DNA from: Streptomyces sp. MMG1121 | GTDB lineage: Bacteria > Actinomycetota > Actinomycetes > Streptomycetales > Streptomycetaceae | Assembly: GCF_001280015.1 (NCBI RefSeq) | Contig: NZ_LGDV01000200.1 | Location: forward strand, 4,626-68,625 | DNA length: 64,000 nt | Reading direction: 5' to 3' | Part shown: in pieces, positions 48,327-56,931 of the stretch | How the letters are laid out: each line of letters opens with the position of its first letter | Position numbering within the stretch: position 1 is the first letter of the stretch | Notes under the pieces: model-generated | What the model saw: only the letters and a program-made list of their open reading frames with translations | What the model was told of the DNA's origin: nothing | Database searches by the model: none | Position numbers and translations under genes: made by a program

Positions 48327-49475
48327 ATGGCCGAGTTCTTGACGGAGACCGAACACCGTTCCCCCGCCGTGCCGCACCCCGGCGCGGCGGGGGACGCACG
48401 GGCAGGGCAGGACGGCACGGCTGCCGGCGACACCGCTCCGGCCGAGGGCCAGGAGGCGGCGGCGCTGCTGGAGCGCACCAAGGCCCTGGTCGACCCCGAG
48501 CTGCGCGCGGCGCTGGAGTCGCTGCCCGGCTCCATGCGCCGGATCGCGCTCTACCACTTCGGCTGGCAGCACGCCGACGGCACCCCGGCGGCGGGCCACG
48601 GCGGCAAGGCCATAAGGCCCGCACTCGTCCTGGCGGCGGCCGCCGCCCTCGGCGGACCGACGGCCCGTACGGCGGCCGTCCGGGCCGCGGTGGCGGTCGA
48701 ACTGGTCCACAACTTCACGCTGTTGCACGACGACGTGATGGACCGGGACACCTCTCGCCGGCACCGGCCCACCGCCTGGGCGGTGTTCGGCGACACCGAC
48801 GCGATCCTCGCCGGGGACGCCCTCCTCGCGCTGGCCCTGAGGCTGCTCGCCGAGGACACGCATCCGGCCGGCGGCCCGGCCGCGGCCCGGCTCGCGAACT
48901 GTGTGGTGGAGCTGTGCGCCGGGGAGCACACCGACACGGACATGGAGCGCCGCGCCCCGGACGAGGTCACCCTCGACGAGGTGCTCGCCATGGCCGAGGC
49001 GAAGACCGGCGCGCTGCTGGGCTGCGCCTGCGCCCTCGGCGCGCTGTACGCGGGCGCCGGGCCCGCGGAGGCGGCCGCGCTGGACGGCTTCGGCCGCCAG
49101 GCCGGGCTCGCCTTCCAGTTGATCGACGACGTCATCGGCATATGGGGTGACCCGCGGCGCACCGGCAAGCCGGCCGGCGCGGACCTCGCGGCCCGCAAGA
49201 AGTCGCTGCCGGTAGTGGCGGCGCTCGCGTCCGGCACCGAGGCCGGCGCCGAGCTGGCGGAGCTGTACGGCAAGCCGTACGTCACCGGGGACGCCGAGGG
49301 CATCGCGCGTACGGCGCTGGTCGTGGAGCGGGCCGGCGGCCGGGACTGGGCGCAGGCCGAGGCGGCCGACCGGATGGCCCGCGCCGTGCAGGAGCTGGCC
49401 CGCGCGGTCCCGGACCCCGAGGCGGCCGGCGGTCTGCTGGCCCTCGCCGAGTTCGTGACCCGGCGCAACAGCTGA
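48327..49475 (+). CDS. Polyprenyl diphosphate synthase, likely encapsulin cargo
   Basis: A 382-residue trans-prenyl diphosphate synthase. The first Asp-rich motif is LLHDDVMDRD and the second region is LIDDVIGIWGD. The N-terminal 45 residues (Ala/Gly/Pro/Glu/Thr-rich) are disordered, as expected of the cargo-loading tail in family 2 encapsulins. It elongates isoprenoid diphosphates; chain length is not evident. 112 bases after eshA, same strand. Confidence 0.88.
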   Translation: MAEFLTETEHRSPAVPHPGAAGDARAGQDGTAAGDTAPAEGQEAAALLERTKALVDPELRAALESLPGSMRRIALYHFGWQHADGTPAAGHGGKAIRPALVLAAAAALGGPTARTAAVRAAVAVELVHNFTLLHDDVMDRDTSRRHRPTAWAVFGDTDAILAGDALLALALRLLAEDTHPAGGPAAARLANCVVELCAGEHTDTDMERRAPDEVTLDEVLAMAEAKTGALLGCACALGALYAGAGPAEAAALDGFGRQAGLAFQLIDDVIGIWGDPRRTGKPAGADLAARKKSLPVVAALASGTEAGAELAELYGKPYVTGDAEGIARTALVVERAGGRDWAQAEAADRMARAVQELARAVPDPEAAGGLLALAEFVTRRNS

Positions 49476-49556
49476 CCACGGCCGGTCGAGAAGAACGCCG
49501 GACCCCGGGCTCGTGCGGCTCCTGACCCCGCACGGTCACCGGGGCTCCGGTCAGCC

Positions 49557-49589
49557 GGGCCCCGCACATCCCCACAGTGTGCGGGGCCC
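49557..49589 (+). terminator. Terminator after the polyprenyl synthase
   Basis: GGGCCCCGCAC and GTGCGGGGCCC are 11-bp perfect arms about 80 bases past the stop. Confidence 0.75.
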
Positions 49590-49741
49590 GTCGCTGTGCG
49601 GCGGCGTCGAGACGTTCCAGCGAAAACCCCTTGAACCACGACAGTTGGAGTACTACAAATGAACCACTGCGAACGGAGTGCTCATCGCGTTCGTGCCCCG
49701 ACGACCCACGCGCCCCCGACGGAAAACGAAAAGAGACCGGC

Positions 49742-50326
49742 TTGCGCAAGCTCACCTACTTCATCGCCTGCTCACTCGACGGCTTCATCGGCGACGAGAG
49801 CGGCGACGGCTCCGCGATGCTCCGCTTCCTGGACGAGGAGTACCTCGACTTCCTCAAGACGGAGTTCCCGGAGACCCTCCCCACCCACGCCCGCACGCCC
49901 TTGGGCGCCGACCACCTGGAGAACAAGCGGTTCGACACCGTCATCCAGGGCCGCGGCAGCTACGAGGTGGCCCTGAAGGAGGGCATCACCAGCCCCTACG
50001 CCCATCTGCGCGAGTACGTCGCCTCCCGGACCCTGGACCCGTCCCCCGACCCGCACGTCGAGATCGTCGCCGACGACCTGCTCGGCCGGGTCCGCGCCCT
50101 GAAGGCGGAGGAGGGCGGCCTGGGCATCTATCTGTGCGGCGGCTCGCGCCTCGCCGGAGAGCTGCTGGAGGAGATCGACGAACTCGTCATCAAGACCTAC
50201 CCGATCGTCTACGGCACGGGCATGCCGATGTTCGCCGGTGGCCTGGACATCAAGGAGTTCGGCCTCGACGGGGTGCGGACCTTCGGCAACGGCGCGCTCG
50301 TGCGGACGTACACGAGGAAGCGCTGA
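49742..50326 (+). CDS. RibD C-terminal/dihydrofolate-reductase-like protein
   Basis: A 194-residue protein of the RibD_C (DHFR-like) family. It starts RKLTYFIACSLDGFIGDESG, as in these NADPH-dependent reductases, and has GIYLCGGSRLAGELLEEIDE and a C-terminal VRTFGNGALVRTYTRK. The TTG at 49742 gives a natural family start; the earlier in-frame ATG at 49577 would add residues that resemble nothing. Physiological substrate unknown. Confidence 0.82.
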   Translation: MRKLTYFIACSLDGFIGDESGDGSAMLRFLDEEYLDFLKTEFPETLPTHARTPLGADHLENKRFDTVIQGRGSYEVALKEGITSPYAHLREYVASRTLDPSPDPHVEIVADDLLGRVRALKAEEGGLGIYLCGGSRLAGELLEEIDELVIKTYPIVYGTGMPMFAGGLDIKEFGLDGVRTFGNGALVRTYTRKR

Positions 50327-50355
50327 GTCCGCCGGCTACGCCGTACCGTGGGCGC

Positions 50356-50688
50356 ATGCCGACACTGCCCCGGATCTTCCACATCACCGAACGCTCCCTG
50401 TGGGAAGCGGCCCGCGAGCGCGGCGCCTACGAGCTGTCGACCCGTGGCCGCACCCTCCAGGAGGAGGGCTTCATCCACTTCTCCACCCGCGAGCAGCTCC
50501 CGCGCATCGCCGACTTCCTCTACGGCGGCTACGACGGCCCGGACCAGCTGGTCGTGCTGGTCGTGGACCCGGCCCTGGTCGGCGCGCCGGTGAAGTACGA
50601 GGCGGTGGAGCCGGGCGGGGAGGAGTTCCCGCATGTGTACGGGCCGGTGCCCGCTGACGCCGTGGTGGACGTGGAACCCTGGGGGTGA
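50356..50688 (+). CDS. DUF952 family protein
   Basis: A 110-residue protein with the DUF952 features IFHITERSLWEAARE, EEGFIHFSTREQL and FPHVYGPVPADAVV. The family is related to ADP-ribosyl-transferase-like folds and has no assigned role. Its stop overlaps the next start (GTGA). Confidence 0.85.
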   Translation: MPTLPRIFHITERSLWEAARERGAYELSTRGRTLQEEGFIHFSTREQLPRIADFLYGGYDGPDQLVVLVVDPALVGAPVKYEAVEPGGEEFPHVYGPVPADAVVDVEPWG

Positions 50689-50981
50689 CCGGTGAGGGGG
50701 GAACGCGCCGCCGGAGGCGGTGGCGCTGGGCGGTGACCGTCTGGGCGGTCGCCGTGGTCGTGGGGGGAGGACTCACCCTCGTACTCCACGAGGACGCCCG
50801 CGCGAAGGGGCCGTACGTCTGGCAGGACGGGCACGGGGCCGGTCCGTCGCCGGGTGCGCGGCGCCCGCGGCGGCAGCCGCTGGGCGAGGACCGCTCCTGC
50901 CCGCCGGTTCCGTCGGCGGACCCGGCCGCGGCATCCGGGCGCACCGCGGTCGTGTGCCTCTACGCGACGACGGCTCCCTGA
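50685..50981 (+). CDS. Small single-span hypothetical protein
   Basis: A 98-residue protein with a basic N-terminus (RRRRRWR) and one hydrophobic segment (AVTVWAVAVVVGGGLTLVL). The remaining part, rich in Pro/Arg/Gly with two cysteines, is probably extracytoplasmic. It overlaps the DUF952 gene by four bases and the convergent VOC gene by 22 bases. Function unknown. Confidence 0.65.
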   Translation: MTGEGGTRRRRRWRWAVTVWAVAVVVGGGLTLVLHEDARAKGPYVWQDGHGAGPSPGARRPRRQPLGEDRSCPPVPSADPAAASGRTAVVCLYATTAP

Positions 50982-51724
50982 CCGGCGCCCGGCAGGCCGC
51001 CCGTCTCCGGGTCGCGGCCGGTCAGGCAGTAGACGCCGCCCGCCGGGTCGCGCATCACCGACCAGTGCGGACCGTGGGACACCGGGACCGCCCCCAGCCG
51101 CTCGTGCCGGGCACGGACCGCGCCGATGTCCGCGCAGGCGAGGTCGAGGTGAGCGGAGGCGGGGCGCTCGGCGGCCAGTCGCTGGAGCAGGATCCGCACC
51201 GGCAGCCCCGCGGGCGGCCGCAGCACCTCGAACTCCGGCCGGGATCCGGCGAGCCGCTCCCAGCCGGTGAGGCCGGCCCAGAAGTCCGACTCGGCGCGGT
51301 ACGCGGACGGCGGGATGTCGAGGCACACCTGGTCCAGCCGGCCGCCCGCCACCACGGGCGGCCGCACCGCCTCCCCGTGCCAGGCCACCACGCAGAACAA
51401 CTGCCCCGCGGGAGAGCGCAGTACGACGAGGTCGCCATGGTCCGCCACGAGGTCCGCGCCGAGGTCACGGGCGGTCGCGGCCGCCTCCCGCACGTCCTGC
51501 ACGCACAGGTCGAGATGGGCGCCGCCGTCCCCCTCGGCGACCCCCTGGAGCTTCACGCACGCGTCCGCCCCCGTGGCCGCATCGGGCAGCAGCGTCATGA
51601 ACTCGCCCCGCTCGCCCCGCGGTTCGGACAGCCGGGTGCCGGTGACCGTCGTCCAGAAGGCGCCGGCCTCCCCCAGCCGGTCGGCGGGTCGGTCGGCGAA
51701 GGCGTACGTCCAGCGAATGAGCAC
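50960..51724 (-). CDS. VOC-family protein with two glyoxalase-like domains
   Basis: A 254-residue protein made of two VOC domains. Segments include DLCVQDVREAAATARDLGAD, LRSPAGQLFCVVAW, VCLDIPPSAY and HLDLACADIGAVRARHERLG, with His/Glu positions typical of the metal site. Its natural substrate is unknown. The start GTG at 51724 gives MLIRWTYAFADRPAD. Confidence 0.82.
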   Translation of the reverse strand: MLIRWTYAFADRPADRLGEAGAFWTTVTGTRLSEPRGERGEFMTLLPDAATGADACVKLQGVAEGDGGAHLDLCVQDVREAAATARDLGADLVADHGDLVVLRSPAGQLFCVVAWHGEAVRPPVVAGGRLDQVCLDIPPSAYRAESDFWAGLTGWERLAGSRPEFEVLRPPAGLPVRILLQRLAAERPASAHLDLACADIGAVRARHERLGAVPVSHGPHWSVMRDPAGGVYCLTGRDPETGGLPGAGQGAVVA

Positions 51725-51777
51725 GCCCCGGAGTGTAGGCGCGAACTCCCGTGACGTCGCCGGGAATGCGCTGAGCG

Positions 51778-52194
51778 TCAGTCGGCGGGCCGCTGCAGGA
51801 AACGCAGTTGGTTGCCCGCCGGGTCCCGGAAGGCGCAGTCGCGCACCCCGTACGGCTGGTCGGTCGGCTCCTGGAGCACATCGGCTCCGGAGTCCCGTAC
51901 CCGCTCGTACAGGGCGTCGCAGTCCTCCGTGGTGAAGAGGACGCCCCTGAGCATGCCCTTGGCGAGCAGTTCCGCCAGTGCCTGCCGGTCGGCGGGGGAG
52001 GCGTCCGGGTTCGCGCCGGGCGGCTCCAGCACGATCTCGACGTCCGGCTGGAGCGGGGACCCCAGTGTCACCCAGCGCATGTTCTCGAAGGCCACGTCGT
52101 TGCGGACCTCCAGGCCGAGCACGTCCCGGTAGAAGGAGAGCGCCTTGTCGTGGTCGTCCACCGCGATGAAGCACGTCTTGAGTTTCACGTCCAT
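51778..52194 (-). CDS. VOC-family glyoxalase/bleomycin-resistance-like protein
   Basis: A 138-residue VOC protein. It starts MDVKLKTCFIAVDDHDKALS, has the metal-side GVLFTTEDCDALYERV and ends FRDPAGNQLRFLQ. Members bind or modify small hydrophobic molecules; the role here is unassigned. Next to an AraC regulator on the same strand. Confidence 0.87.
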   Translation of the reverse strand: MDVKLKTCFIAVDDHDKALSFYRDVLGLEVRNDVAFENMRWVTLGSPLQPDVEIVLEPPGANPDASPADRQALAELLAKGMLRGVLFTTEDCDALYERVRDSGADVLQEPTDQPYGVRDCAFRDPAGNQLRFLQRPAD

Positions 52195-52234
52195 GGGCTC
52201 ACGCTAGGCCCAACCGGACGACGGCGCGCGCGGC

Positions 52235-52639
52235 TCAGTACGGCCGGCGGCTGGGCCGGGTGAACGTACGGGCCACGCAGGGCGGGATCACCGCACTCTC
52301 CTCGTGGTCGCGGGCCCGGTAGGCGCTCGGCGTCTCGCCGACCAGCTCCGTGAAACGGGAGCTGAAGGAGCCGAGCGACGTACAGCCGACCGCGAGACAC
52401 ACCTCGGTCACGGACAGATCGCCCCGGCGCAGCAGTGCCTTGGCCCGCTCGATCCTGCGGGTCATCAGATAGCTGTACGGCGTCTCGCCGAAGGCCTTGC
52501 GGAAGCTGCGCTGGAAGTGGCCGGGGGACATGTGGGCTCCCCGGGCCAGCTCGGTCATGTCGAGCGGTTCGGCGTACTCGCGGTCCATGCGGTCGCGCAC
52601 GCGCCGCAGTCGTCTCAGGTCCTCCAGGCTCACGTCCAC
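52235..52639 (-). CDS. AraC-family short regulator
   Basis: A 134-residue protein with little more than an AraC double helix-turn-helix domain: LDMTELARGAHMSPGHFQRS, RRIERAKALLRRGDLSVTEV and VGCTSLGSFSSRFTELVGET. No effector domain. The VOC gene directly downstream (41 bases) is its likeliest partner. The GTG at 52639 or 52633 could start it. Confidence 0.83.
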   Translation of the reverse strand: MDVSLEDLRRLRRVRDRMDREYAEPLDMTELARGAHMSPGHFQRSFRKAFGETPYSYLMTRRIERAKALLRRGDLSVTEVCLAVGCTSLGSFSSRFTELVGETPSAYRARDHEESAVIPPCVARTFTRPSRRPY

Positions 52640-52772
52640 AGCCTGGCACAGGGCACTGACAGGGAGAGACTGAACGTTTCCGCACAGGATCACACAACAG
52701 GGTCCCCCATCTTCGACGCGGCGTTCGCCTCCAGTTCTCCGCGCATTGGCCTGCCCTTGCCAGCCTGGGGGA

Positions 52773-53927
52773 ATGGACCACATCACGTTCCTCGTGGCGG
52801 TCGTCATCGTCACGGCACTGGCGTTCGACTTCACGAACGGGTTCCACGACACCGCGAACGCGATGGCCACCTCCATCGCCACCGGCGCACTCAAACCGCG
52901 CATAGCGGTCCTGGTCAGCGGGATCCTCAATATCGTCGGCGCCTTTCTGTCCACCGAGGTCGCGAAGACGATCTCCGGCGGGATCGTGGACGACACACTG
53001 GTCAGTCCAGCGATGATCTTCGCGGGGCTGGTCGGGGCGATCCTGTGGAACCTGGTGACCTGGCTCGCCGGACTGCCCTCCAGCTCCTCCCACGCCCTCT
53101 TCGGCGGCCTGATCGGCGCGGTCTGGGTCGGCGCGGGCTCCAACGGCGTGCACTTCGACAAGGTCGCCGAGAAGGTGCTGATCCCCGCCGTGGCCTCCCC
53201 GGTCGTGGCCGGTGTCGCGGCCCTGGTCGCCACCTACCTCGCCTACCGGCTCTCCGCCCGGGCCCGCCAGGACTCGGTCACCAAGGGCTTCCGGCTGGGC
53301 CAGATCGCCTCCGCCTCCCTGGTCTCCCTCGCACACGGCACCAACGACGCGCAGAAGACCATGGGCGTGATCACGCTGACCCTGATCTCGGCTGGCGCGC
53401 TGGGCCACGACGCGGGTCCGCCGGTCTGGGTGATCGGCGCGGCGGGTCTGGCCATCGGCCTCGGCACCTATCTGGGCGGCTGGCGGATCATCCGCACCAT
53501 GGGCAAGGGGCTGGCCGAGATCCAGTCCCCGCAGGGCTTCGCCGCCGAGACCGCCTCCACGGCGGTGATCCTCACCTCCGCGCACCTCGGCTTCGCGCTG
53601 TCCACCACCCAGGTCGCCTCCGGCAGCATCCTCGGCGCGGGCCTGGGCCGCCGGCTCGCCGAGGTCCGCTGGGGCGTGGCCGGCCGGATGGTGCTGGCCT
53701 GGCTGATCACACTGCCCTCGGCGGCGCTGGTGGGCGGCCTGGCCGCGAGCGTGGTCAAACACGGCGGCAACACCGGCACGGTGGTCATCGCCCTGGTGGC
53801 GCTGGCGCTCGCCGGGGTCATCGTCGCCGCGTCCCGCCGTAACCCGGTGCGCGCCGACAACGTCAACGACCACCACGAGGTCACCCTCCGCACCCAGGCC
53901 CCGACCAACGTCGGCACGGCCGCCTGA
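52773..53927 (+). CDS. Pit-type inorganic phosphate transporter
   Basis: A 384-residue PiT-family membrane protein, a low-affinity phosphate/proton or metal-phosphate symporter. Both signature repeats are present: FTNGFHDTANAMATSIATGA near the N-terminus and SLAHGTNDAQKTMGVITL in the second half. About ten hydrophobic helices. A small membrane-protein gene follows. Confidence 0.91.
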   Translation: MDHITFLVAVVIVTALAFDFTNGFHDTANAMATSIATGALKPRIAVLVSGILNIVGAFLSTEVAKTISGGIVDDTLVSPAMIFAGLVGAILWNLVTWLAGLPSSSSHALFGGLIGAVWVGAGSNGVHFDKVAEKVLIPAVASPVVAGVAALVATYLAYRLSARARQDSVTKGFRLGQIASASLVSLAHGTNDAQKTMGVITLTLISAGALGHDAGPPVWVIGAAGLAIGLGTYLGGWRIIRTMGKGLAEIQSPQGFAAETASTAVILTSAHLGFALSTTQVASGSILGAGLGRRLAEVRWGVAGRMVLAWLITLPSAALVGGLAASVVKHGGNTGTVVIALVALALAGVIVAASRRNPVRADNVNDHHEVTLRTQAPTNVGTAA

Positions 53928-53944
53928 CCCCCCGGGAGCCCCTC

Positions 53945-54169
53945 ATGCATGTCGACTGGTCCGCCCTCGGCCGGGTCGCCACGGTCAGCCTCGGCGTCAC
54001 GGTCGCCGTGGTCGTCGTCTTCACCTTCGGCGTCCTCGGCCTGTCCCGCGCCGAGGACGCCGAAGGCGGCGCCGGCACGGCCGGCCGCGCCCAGGCCGGC
54101 CTGTGCTTCCTCGCCTGCGCGGCGGTGGTGGCGTACGGGATCTACCTGATCGTGCCGCAGTTCCACTGA
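53945..54169 (+). CDS. Two-helix small membrane protein
   Basis: A 74-residue protein with two hydrophobic helices (VATVSLGVTVAVVVVFTFGV and LCFLACAAVVAYGIYLIV). The ATG at 53945 follows GGGAGCCCCTC, 17 bases after the Pit gene. It probably belongs to the same transcript and may be an accessory subunit. Confidence 0.75.
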   Translation: MHVDWSALGRVATVSLGVTVAVVVVFTFGVLGLSRAEDAEGGAGTAGRAQAGLCFLACAAVVAYGIYLIVPQFH

Positions 54170-54201
54170 ATCCGTCCGCTGACTTCGTGAACGCACAAGC
54201 A

Positions 54202-54231
54202 GGGGCCCGGCCGGTGAACCGGCCGGGCCCC
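54202..54231. terminator. Terminator between the Pit operon and sodN
   Basis: GGGGCCCGGCCGG and CCGGCCGGGCCCC are 13-bp perfect arms with a short TGAA loop, followed by TTGTC; it serves two convergent genes. Confidence 0.85.
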
Positions 54232-54252
54232 TTGTCAGGAGGAGAGAAAGCC

Positions 54253-54648
54253 TCAGGCCTTCTTCGTCTCCCAGAAGATCTTGTCGATCTGGGCGATGTA
54301 GTCCAGAGCCTTCTGGCCGGTCGCCGGGTCGGTCGACGCCTTGGCGGCCGAGAGGGCCTTCAGGGTGTCGTTGACCAGCTGGTGCAGCTCCGGGTACTTC
54401 TCGAAGTGCGGGGGCTTGAAGTAGTCGCTCCACAGGACGGAGACGTGGTGCTTCGCGAGCTCCGCGCGCTGCTCCTTGATGACCGTGGCGCGCGCCTGGA
54501 AGTGGGGGTCGTCGTTGCCGGCCATCTTGTCCTGGACGGCCTTCACCGACTCCGCCTCGATGCGGGCCTGGGCAGGGTCGTACACGCCGCAGGGCAGGTC
54601 GCAGTGGGCGCTGACCTTGACCTTGGGGGCAAACAGGCGGGAAAGCAT
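54253..54648 (-). CDS. sodN: Nickel superoxide dismutase
   Basis: A 131-residue precursor. The 14-residue propeptide MLSRLFAPKVKVSA is removed to expose the Ni-hook HCDLPCGVY, whose His1, Cys2 and Cys6 coordinate nickel. The remaining 117 residues form the four-helix bundle of the hexamer. SodX, encoded divergently, makes the cleavage. In S. coelicolor nickel induces sodN and represses the iron enzyme through Nur. Confidence 0.97.
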   Translation of the reverse strand: MLSRLFAPKVKVSAHCDLPCGVYDPAQARIEAESVKAVQDKMAGNDDPHFQARATVIKEQRAELAKHHVSVLWSDYFKPPHFEKYPELHQLVNDTLKALSAAKASTDPATGQKALDYIAQIDKIFWETKKA

Positions 54649-54793
54649 GGAGCATTCCTTCCTCGTGATCGTCTTCTCAGGTGCGACATTACTCCCTGAG
54701 GAAGGCGATTTCTCGGGTGCCCCCTAGGGCTTAGGACAAAAGTCCAGGGTGAGACTGAGACTGGTGGAGGAACGGACCGGGGAGGTGCCGGGG

Positions 54794-55228
54794 ATGCCGG
54801 AGCTGTCGCAGGAGACCGAGCGGGGGAGGGCCGTGGCGCCGTTCGGGCTGGCCGAGGTGACGGGCCCGTCCATGGTGCCCACGCTCCGGCACGGGGACCG
54901 GCTGCTGCTGCGGTACGGGCGAGCGGTGCGGCCGGGGGACATCGTCGTACTGCGGCATCCGTTCCAGCAGGACCTGCTGGTCGTCAAGCGTGCCGTGGAG
55001 CGGCGCGAGGGCGGCTGGTGGGTACTCGGCGACAATCCGTACGCGGGCGGGGACAGCACCGACTACGGGGTCGTGCCGGACGAACTGGTCCTGGGCAAGG
55101 CGTACTTCAGGTACCGGCCGCTCCCGGCCGGTCAGCGTTCGCCGCTCGCGCTGGCGCGCTGGGCGCTCTCGGCCGCCAGGCCGCTGCTGCCCGACCGGTC
55201 GGCCTCCAGGCGTTTGCGGGCCCGGTAG
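54794..55228 (+). CDS. sodX: NiSOD maturation peptidase SodX (S26 family)
   Basis: A 144-residue signal-peptidase-like protein without a membrane anchor. The catalytic Ser is in VTGPSMVPTL and the general-base Lys in LLVVKRAVERREG; LGDNPYAGGDSTDYG is the other family motif. It removes the NiSOD propeptide. The ATG at 54794 has GGGAGG upstream. Its last 97 bases overlap the 3' end of the convergent CGNR gene. Confidence 0.92.
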   Translation: MPELSQETERGRAVAPFGLAEVTGPSMVPTLRHGDRLLLRYGRAVRPGDIVVLRHPFQQDLLVVKRAVERREGGWWVLGDNPYAGGDSTDYGVVPDELVLGKAYFRYRPLPAGQRSPLALARWALSAARPLLPDRSASRRLRAR

Positions 55229-55761
55229 GCGGCCACGTTGGCGCGCGTGGCGCAGCGGTCGGAGCAGTAGCGCCGGGAGCGGTTGGTGGAGGTGTCGAGG
55301 TAGGCGTTGCGGCAGGGGGACGCCTCGCACAGGCCCAGCCGGTCCACGCCGTACTCGGTGAGGTGGAAGGCCAGGCCCATCGCCGCGATGGCCGCGTAGC
55401 CGGCGGTGGCGTTGGACGGGTGGTCGGCCAGGTGCATGTGCCACAGCGGGCGGCCGTCCTCGTCCCGGTGGTCGTGGCCGGAGATCTGCGGGCTGACCGG
55501 GAACTCCAGGAGCAGTGAGTTGAGCAGGTCCACGGCCAGGGTCTCGTCGCCCTTGTCCGCCGCTTCGAAGACCGCGCGCAGCCTCGCCCGTACCGAGCGG
55601 AAGCGGGTGACGTCGGCGTCCGTGGTGCGGCGGGCCGCGGACGAGTTGGCGCCGAAGAGGTCGCGGACGGCCTCGGCCGAGGTCAGGGAGTCCTTCCCCC
55701 GCGCCGGTTCCTCGCTGTTGACGAGACGGACGGCGTAATCCGAGTAATAGGCCAGTTCCAC
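55132..55761 (-). CDS. CGNR zinc-finger/ABATE-domain regulator
   Basis: A 209-residue putative transcription regulator. An N-terminal ABATE domain (about residues 1-130) is followed by the treble-clef CGNR finger: CEASPCRNAYLDTSTNRSRR with a YCSDRCATRANVAAYRARK end. The arginine-rich finish suggests DNA binding. Its 3' end overlaps sodX. Confidence 0.86.
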   Translation of the reverse strand: MELAYYSDYAVRLVNSEEPARGKDSLTSAEAVRDLFGANSSAARRTTDADVTRFRSVRARLRAVFEAADKGDETLAVDLLNSLLLEFPVSPQISGHDHRDEDGRPLWHMHLADHPSNATAGYAAIAAMGLAFHLTEYGVDRLGLCEASPCRNAYLDTSTNRSRRYCSDRCATRANVAAYRARKRLEADRSGSSGLAAESAQRASASGER

Positions 55762-55867
55762 TTGTAGTCCTTACGAGGGCGCTTTATGGTCGTGTCTGCG
55801 GTCGGGTAACAGCCGGTCGTGCATCCAGGGTATTACGCGGACGTCGCGGACAAGGGGTACGGATCTG

Positions 55868-56242
55868 ATGACGACGAGCACGGGCACCGACTGGGCCGCA
55901 TGGCAGGAAAGCTGGGACCGGCAGCAGGAGTGGTACATGCCGGACCGCGAGGAGCGGTTCCGGATCATGCTCGACATGGTCGAGGCACTGGTCGGTCCGG
56001 CCCCGCGGGTGCTCGACCTCGCGTGCGGCACCGGCACCATCACCGCCCGGCTGCTGGCACGGTTCCCCGGGGCGACCAGCACCGGCGTCGACCTCGACCC
56101 GGCCCTGCTCGCCATCGCGCGCGGCACCTTCGAGGGCGACGACCGCGTCTCCTTCGTCACCGCCGACCTCAAGGACCCCGAGTGGCCGGCGAAGCTGCCG
56201 TACGCCTCCTACGACGCCGTACTGACCGGGAGCGCTTGCTAA
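55868..56242 (+). pseudogene. Class I SAM methyltransferase truncated by an element boundary
   Basis: A 124-residue fragment. The SAM site is intact (PRVLDLACGTGTITARLLAR and the acidic VDLDPALLAIA), and the ATG at 55868 is well placed. After residue 120 (YDAVLTGS) the sequence breaks off with AC and a stop, although enzymes of this type continue for another 100 or more residues. This marks the likely left junction of inserted DNA near 56225-56235. The rest of the gene is not in the window. Confidence 0.75.
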
Positions 56243-56312
56243 CCACACTGTATCGACTTGATCCCCTGGAATCTGGCTGACCTTGGATTTCGTCACCACG
56301 AAGGCAGAAGAT

Positions 56313-56342
56313 AGCCCCGCCTGACAAGTGCCAGACGGGGCT
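56313..56342. terminator. Hairpin at the left side of the island
   Basis: AGCCCCG.CTG and CAG.CGGGGCT arms pair with one internal mismatch around an 8-base loop. It would terminate the minus-strand gene pair whose last stop is at 56393. Confidence 0.6.
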
Positions 56343-56392
56343 TGATGGTTGTTGGCCAGCCGTTTGGCTGACTAGTGATCACTCTTTGGCGT

Positions 56393-56614
56393 TCATGCCC
56401 CCTGCTCCAGTTCCCCAGGGGTGGGGCCGTGCGGGAACTCTGTGGCGTGGCTCGGGCATGCGTACAAGGTCACTCCGGGGCCGCTCGGGCGCTCGATGTA
56501 CCGGACTGCCACAGGGGCGTACGTCCACTGGTGGCAGCGGCAGCACGCTGCACCGGAAGGCTCGTGGGCGGGTTCGGGTCCGAGGAGTGCGGCGACGAAC
56601 CGAGGGGCGGTCAT
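56393..56614 (-). CDS. Small Cys-containing hypothetical protein
   Basis: A 73-residue protein. CCRCHQWTYAPVAV with a later ACPSHA suggests a small metal site (CxxC...CxxH). The ATG at 56614 overlaps the upstream stop (ATGA). Similar small proteins are common on Streptomyces accessory elements. Function unknown. Confidence 0.6.
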   Translation of the reverse strand: MTAPRFVAALLGPEPAHEPSGAACCRCHQWTYAPVAVRYIERPSGPGVTLYACPSHATEFPHGPTPGELEQGA

Positions 56615-56931
56615 GCGGCGACCCTCTTTCGCGTGACGACGCTGCCGAGACCCATGGTCGGAAAGTCGTAGTCCACCCCGAGCGCTGCGAACTGGCTGGC
56701 CCAGAGCCGCTCCCGTTGTACGGCAGGCAACCTTTGTGCCCACTCGTCCTTGAAGATGGCTCGGACTTCCTGGGAGGACGGCCCGGTCCACGGTCGGGAC
56801 CATGGGTTTGCGGGGGTGGGGTCGGGCTCGGCGGTCTGAGCGGCGAAGTGCTCGGCGCTGTGGCGTCCGGGCCGGCGAGGGGCGAGGACGGAGAGCACCC
56901 AGGAAATGGCGCGGGCGATAACATCGCGCAT
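56611..56931 (-). CDS. Hypothetical protein of the island
   Basis: A 106-residue protein with a short hydrophobic N-terminal stretch (ARAISWVLSVLAP) and a C-terminal part containing FKDEWAQRLPAVQRERLW. The ATG at 56931 has GGGAG upstream. It is coupled to the next gene by ATGA. Function unknown. Confidence 0.6.
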   Translation of the reverse strand: MRDVIARAISWVLSVLAPRRPGRHSAEHFAAQTAEPDPTPANPWSRPWTGPSSQEVRAIFKDEWAQRLPAVQRERLWASQFAALGVDYDFPTMGLGSVVTRKRVAA

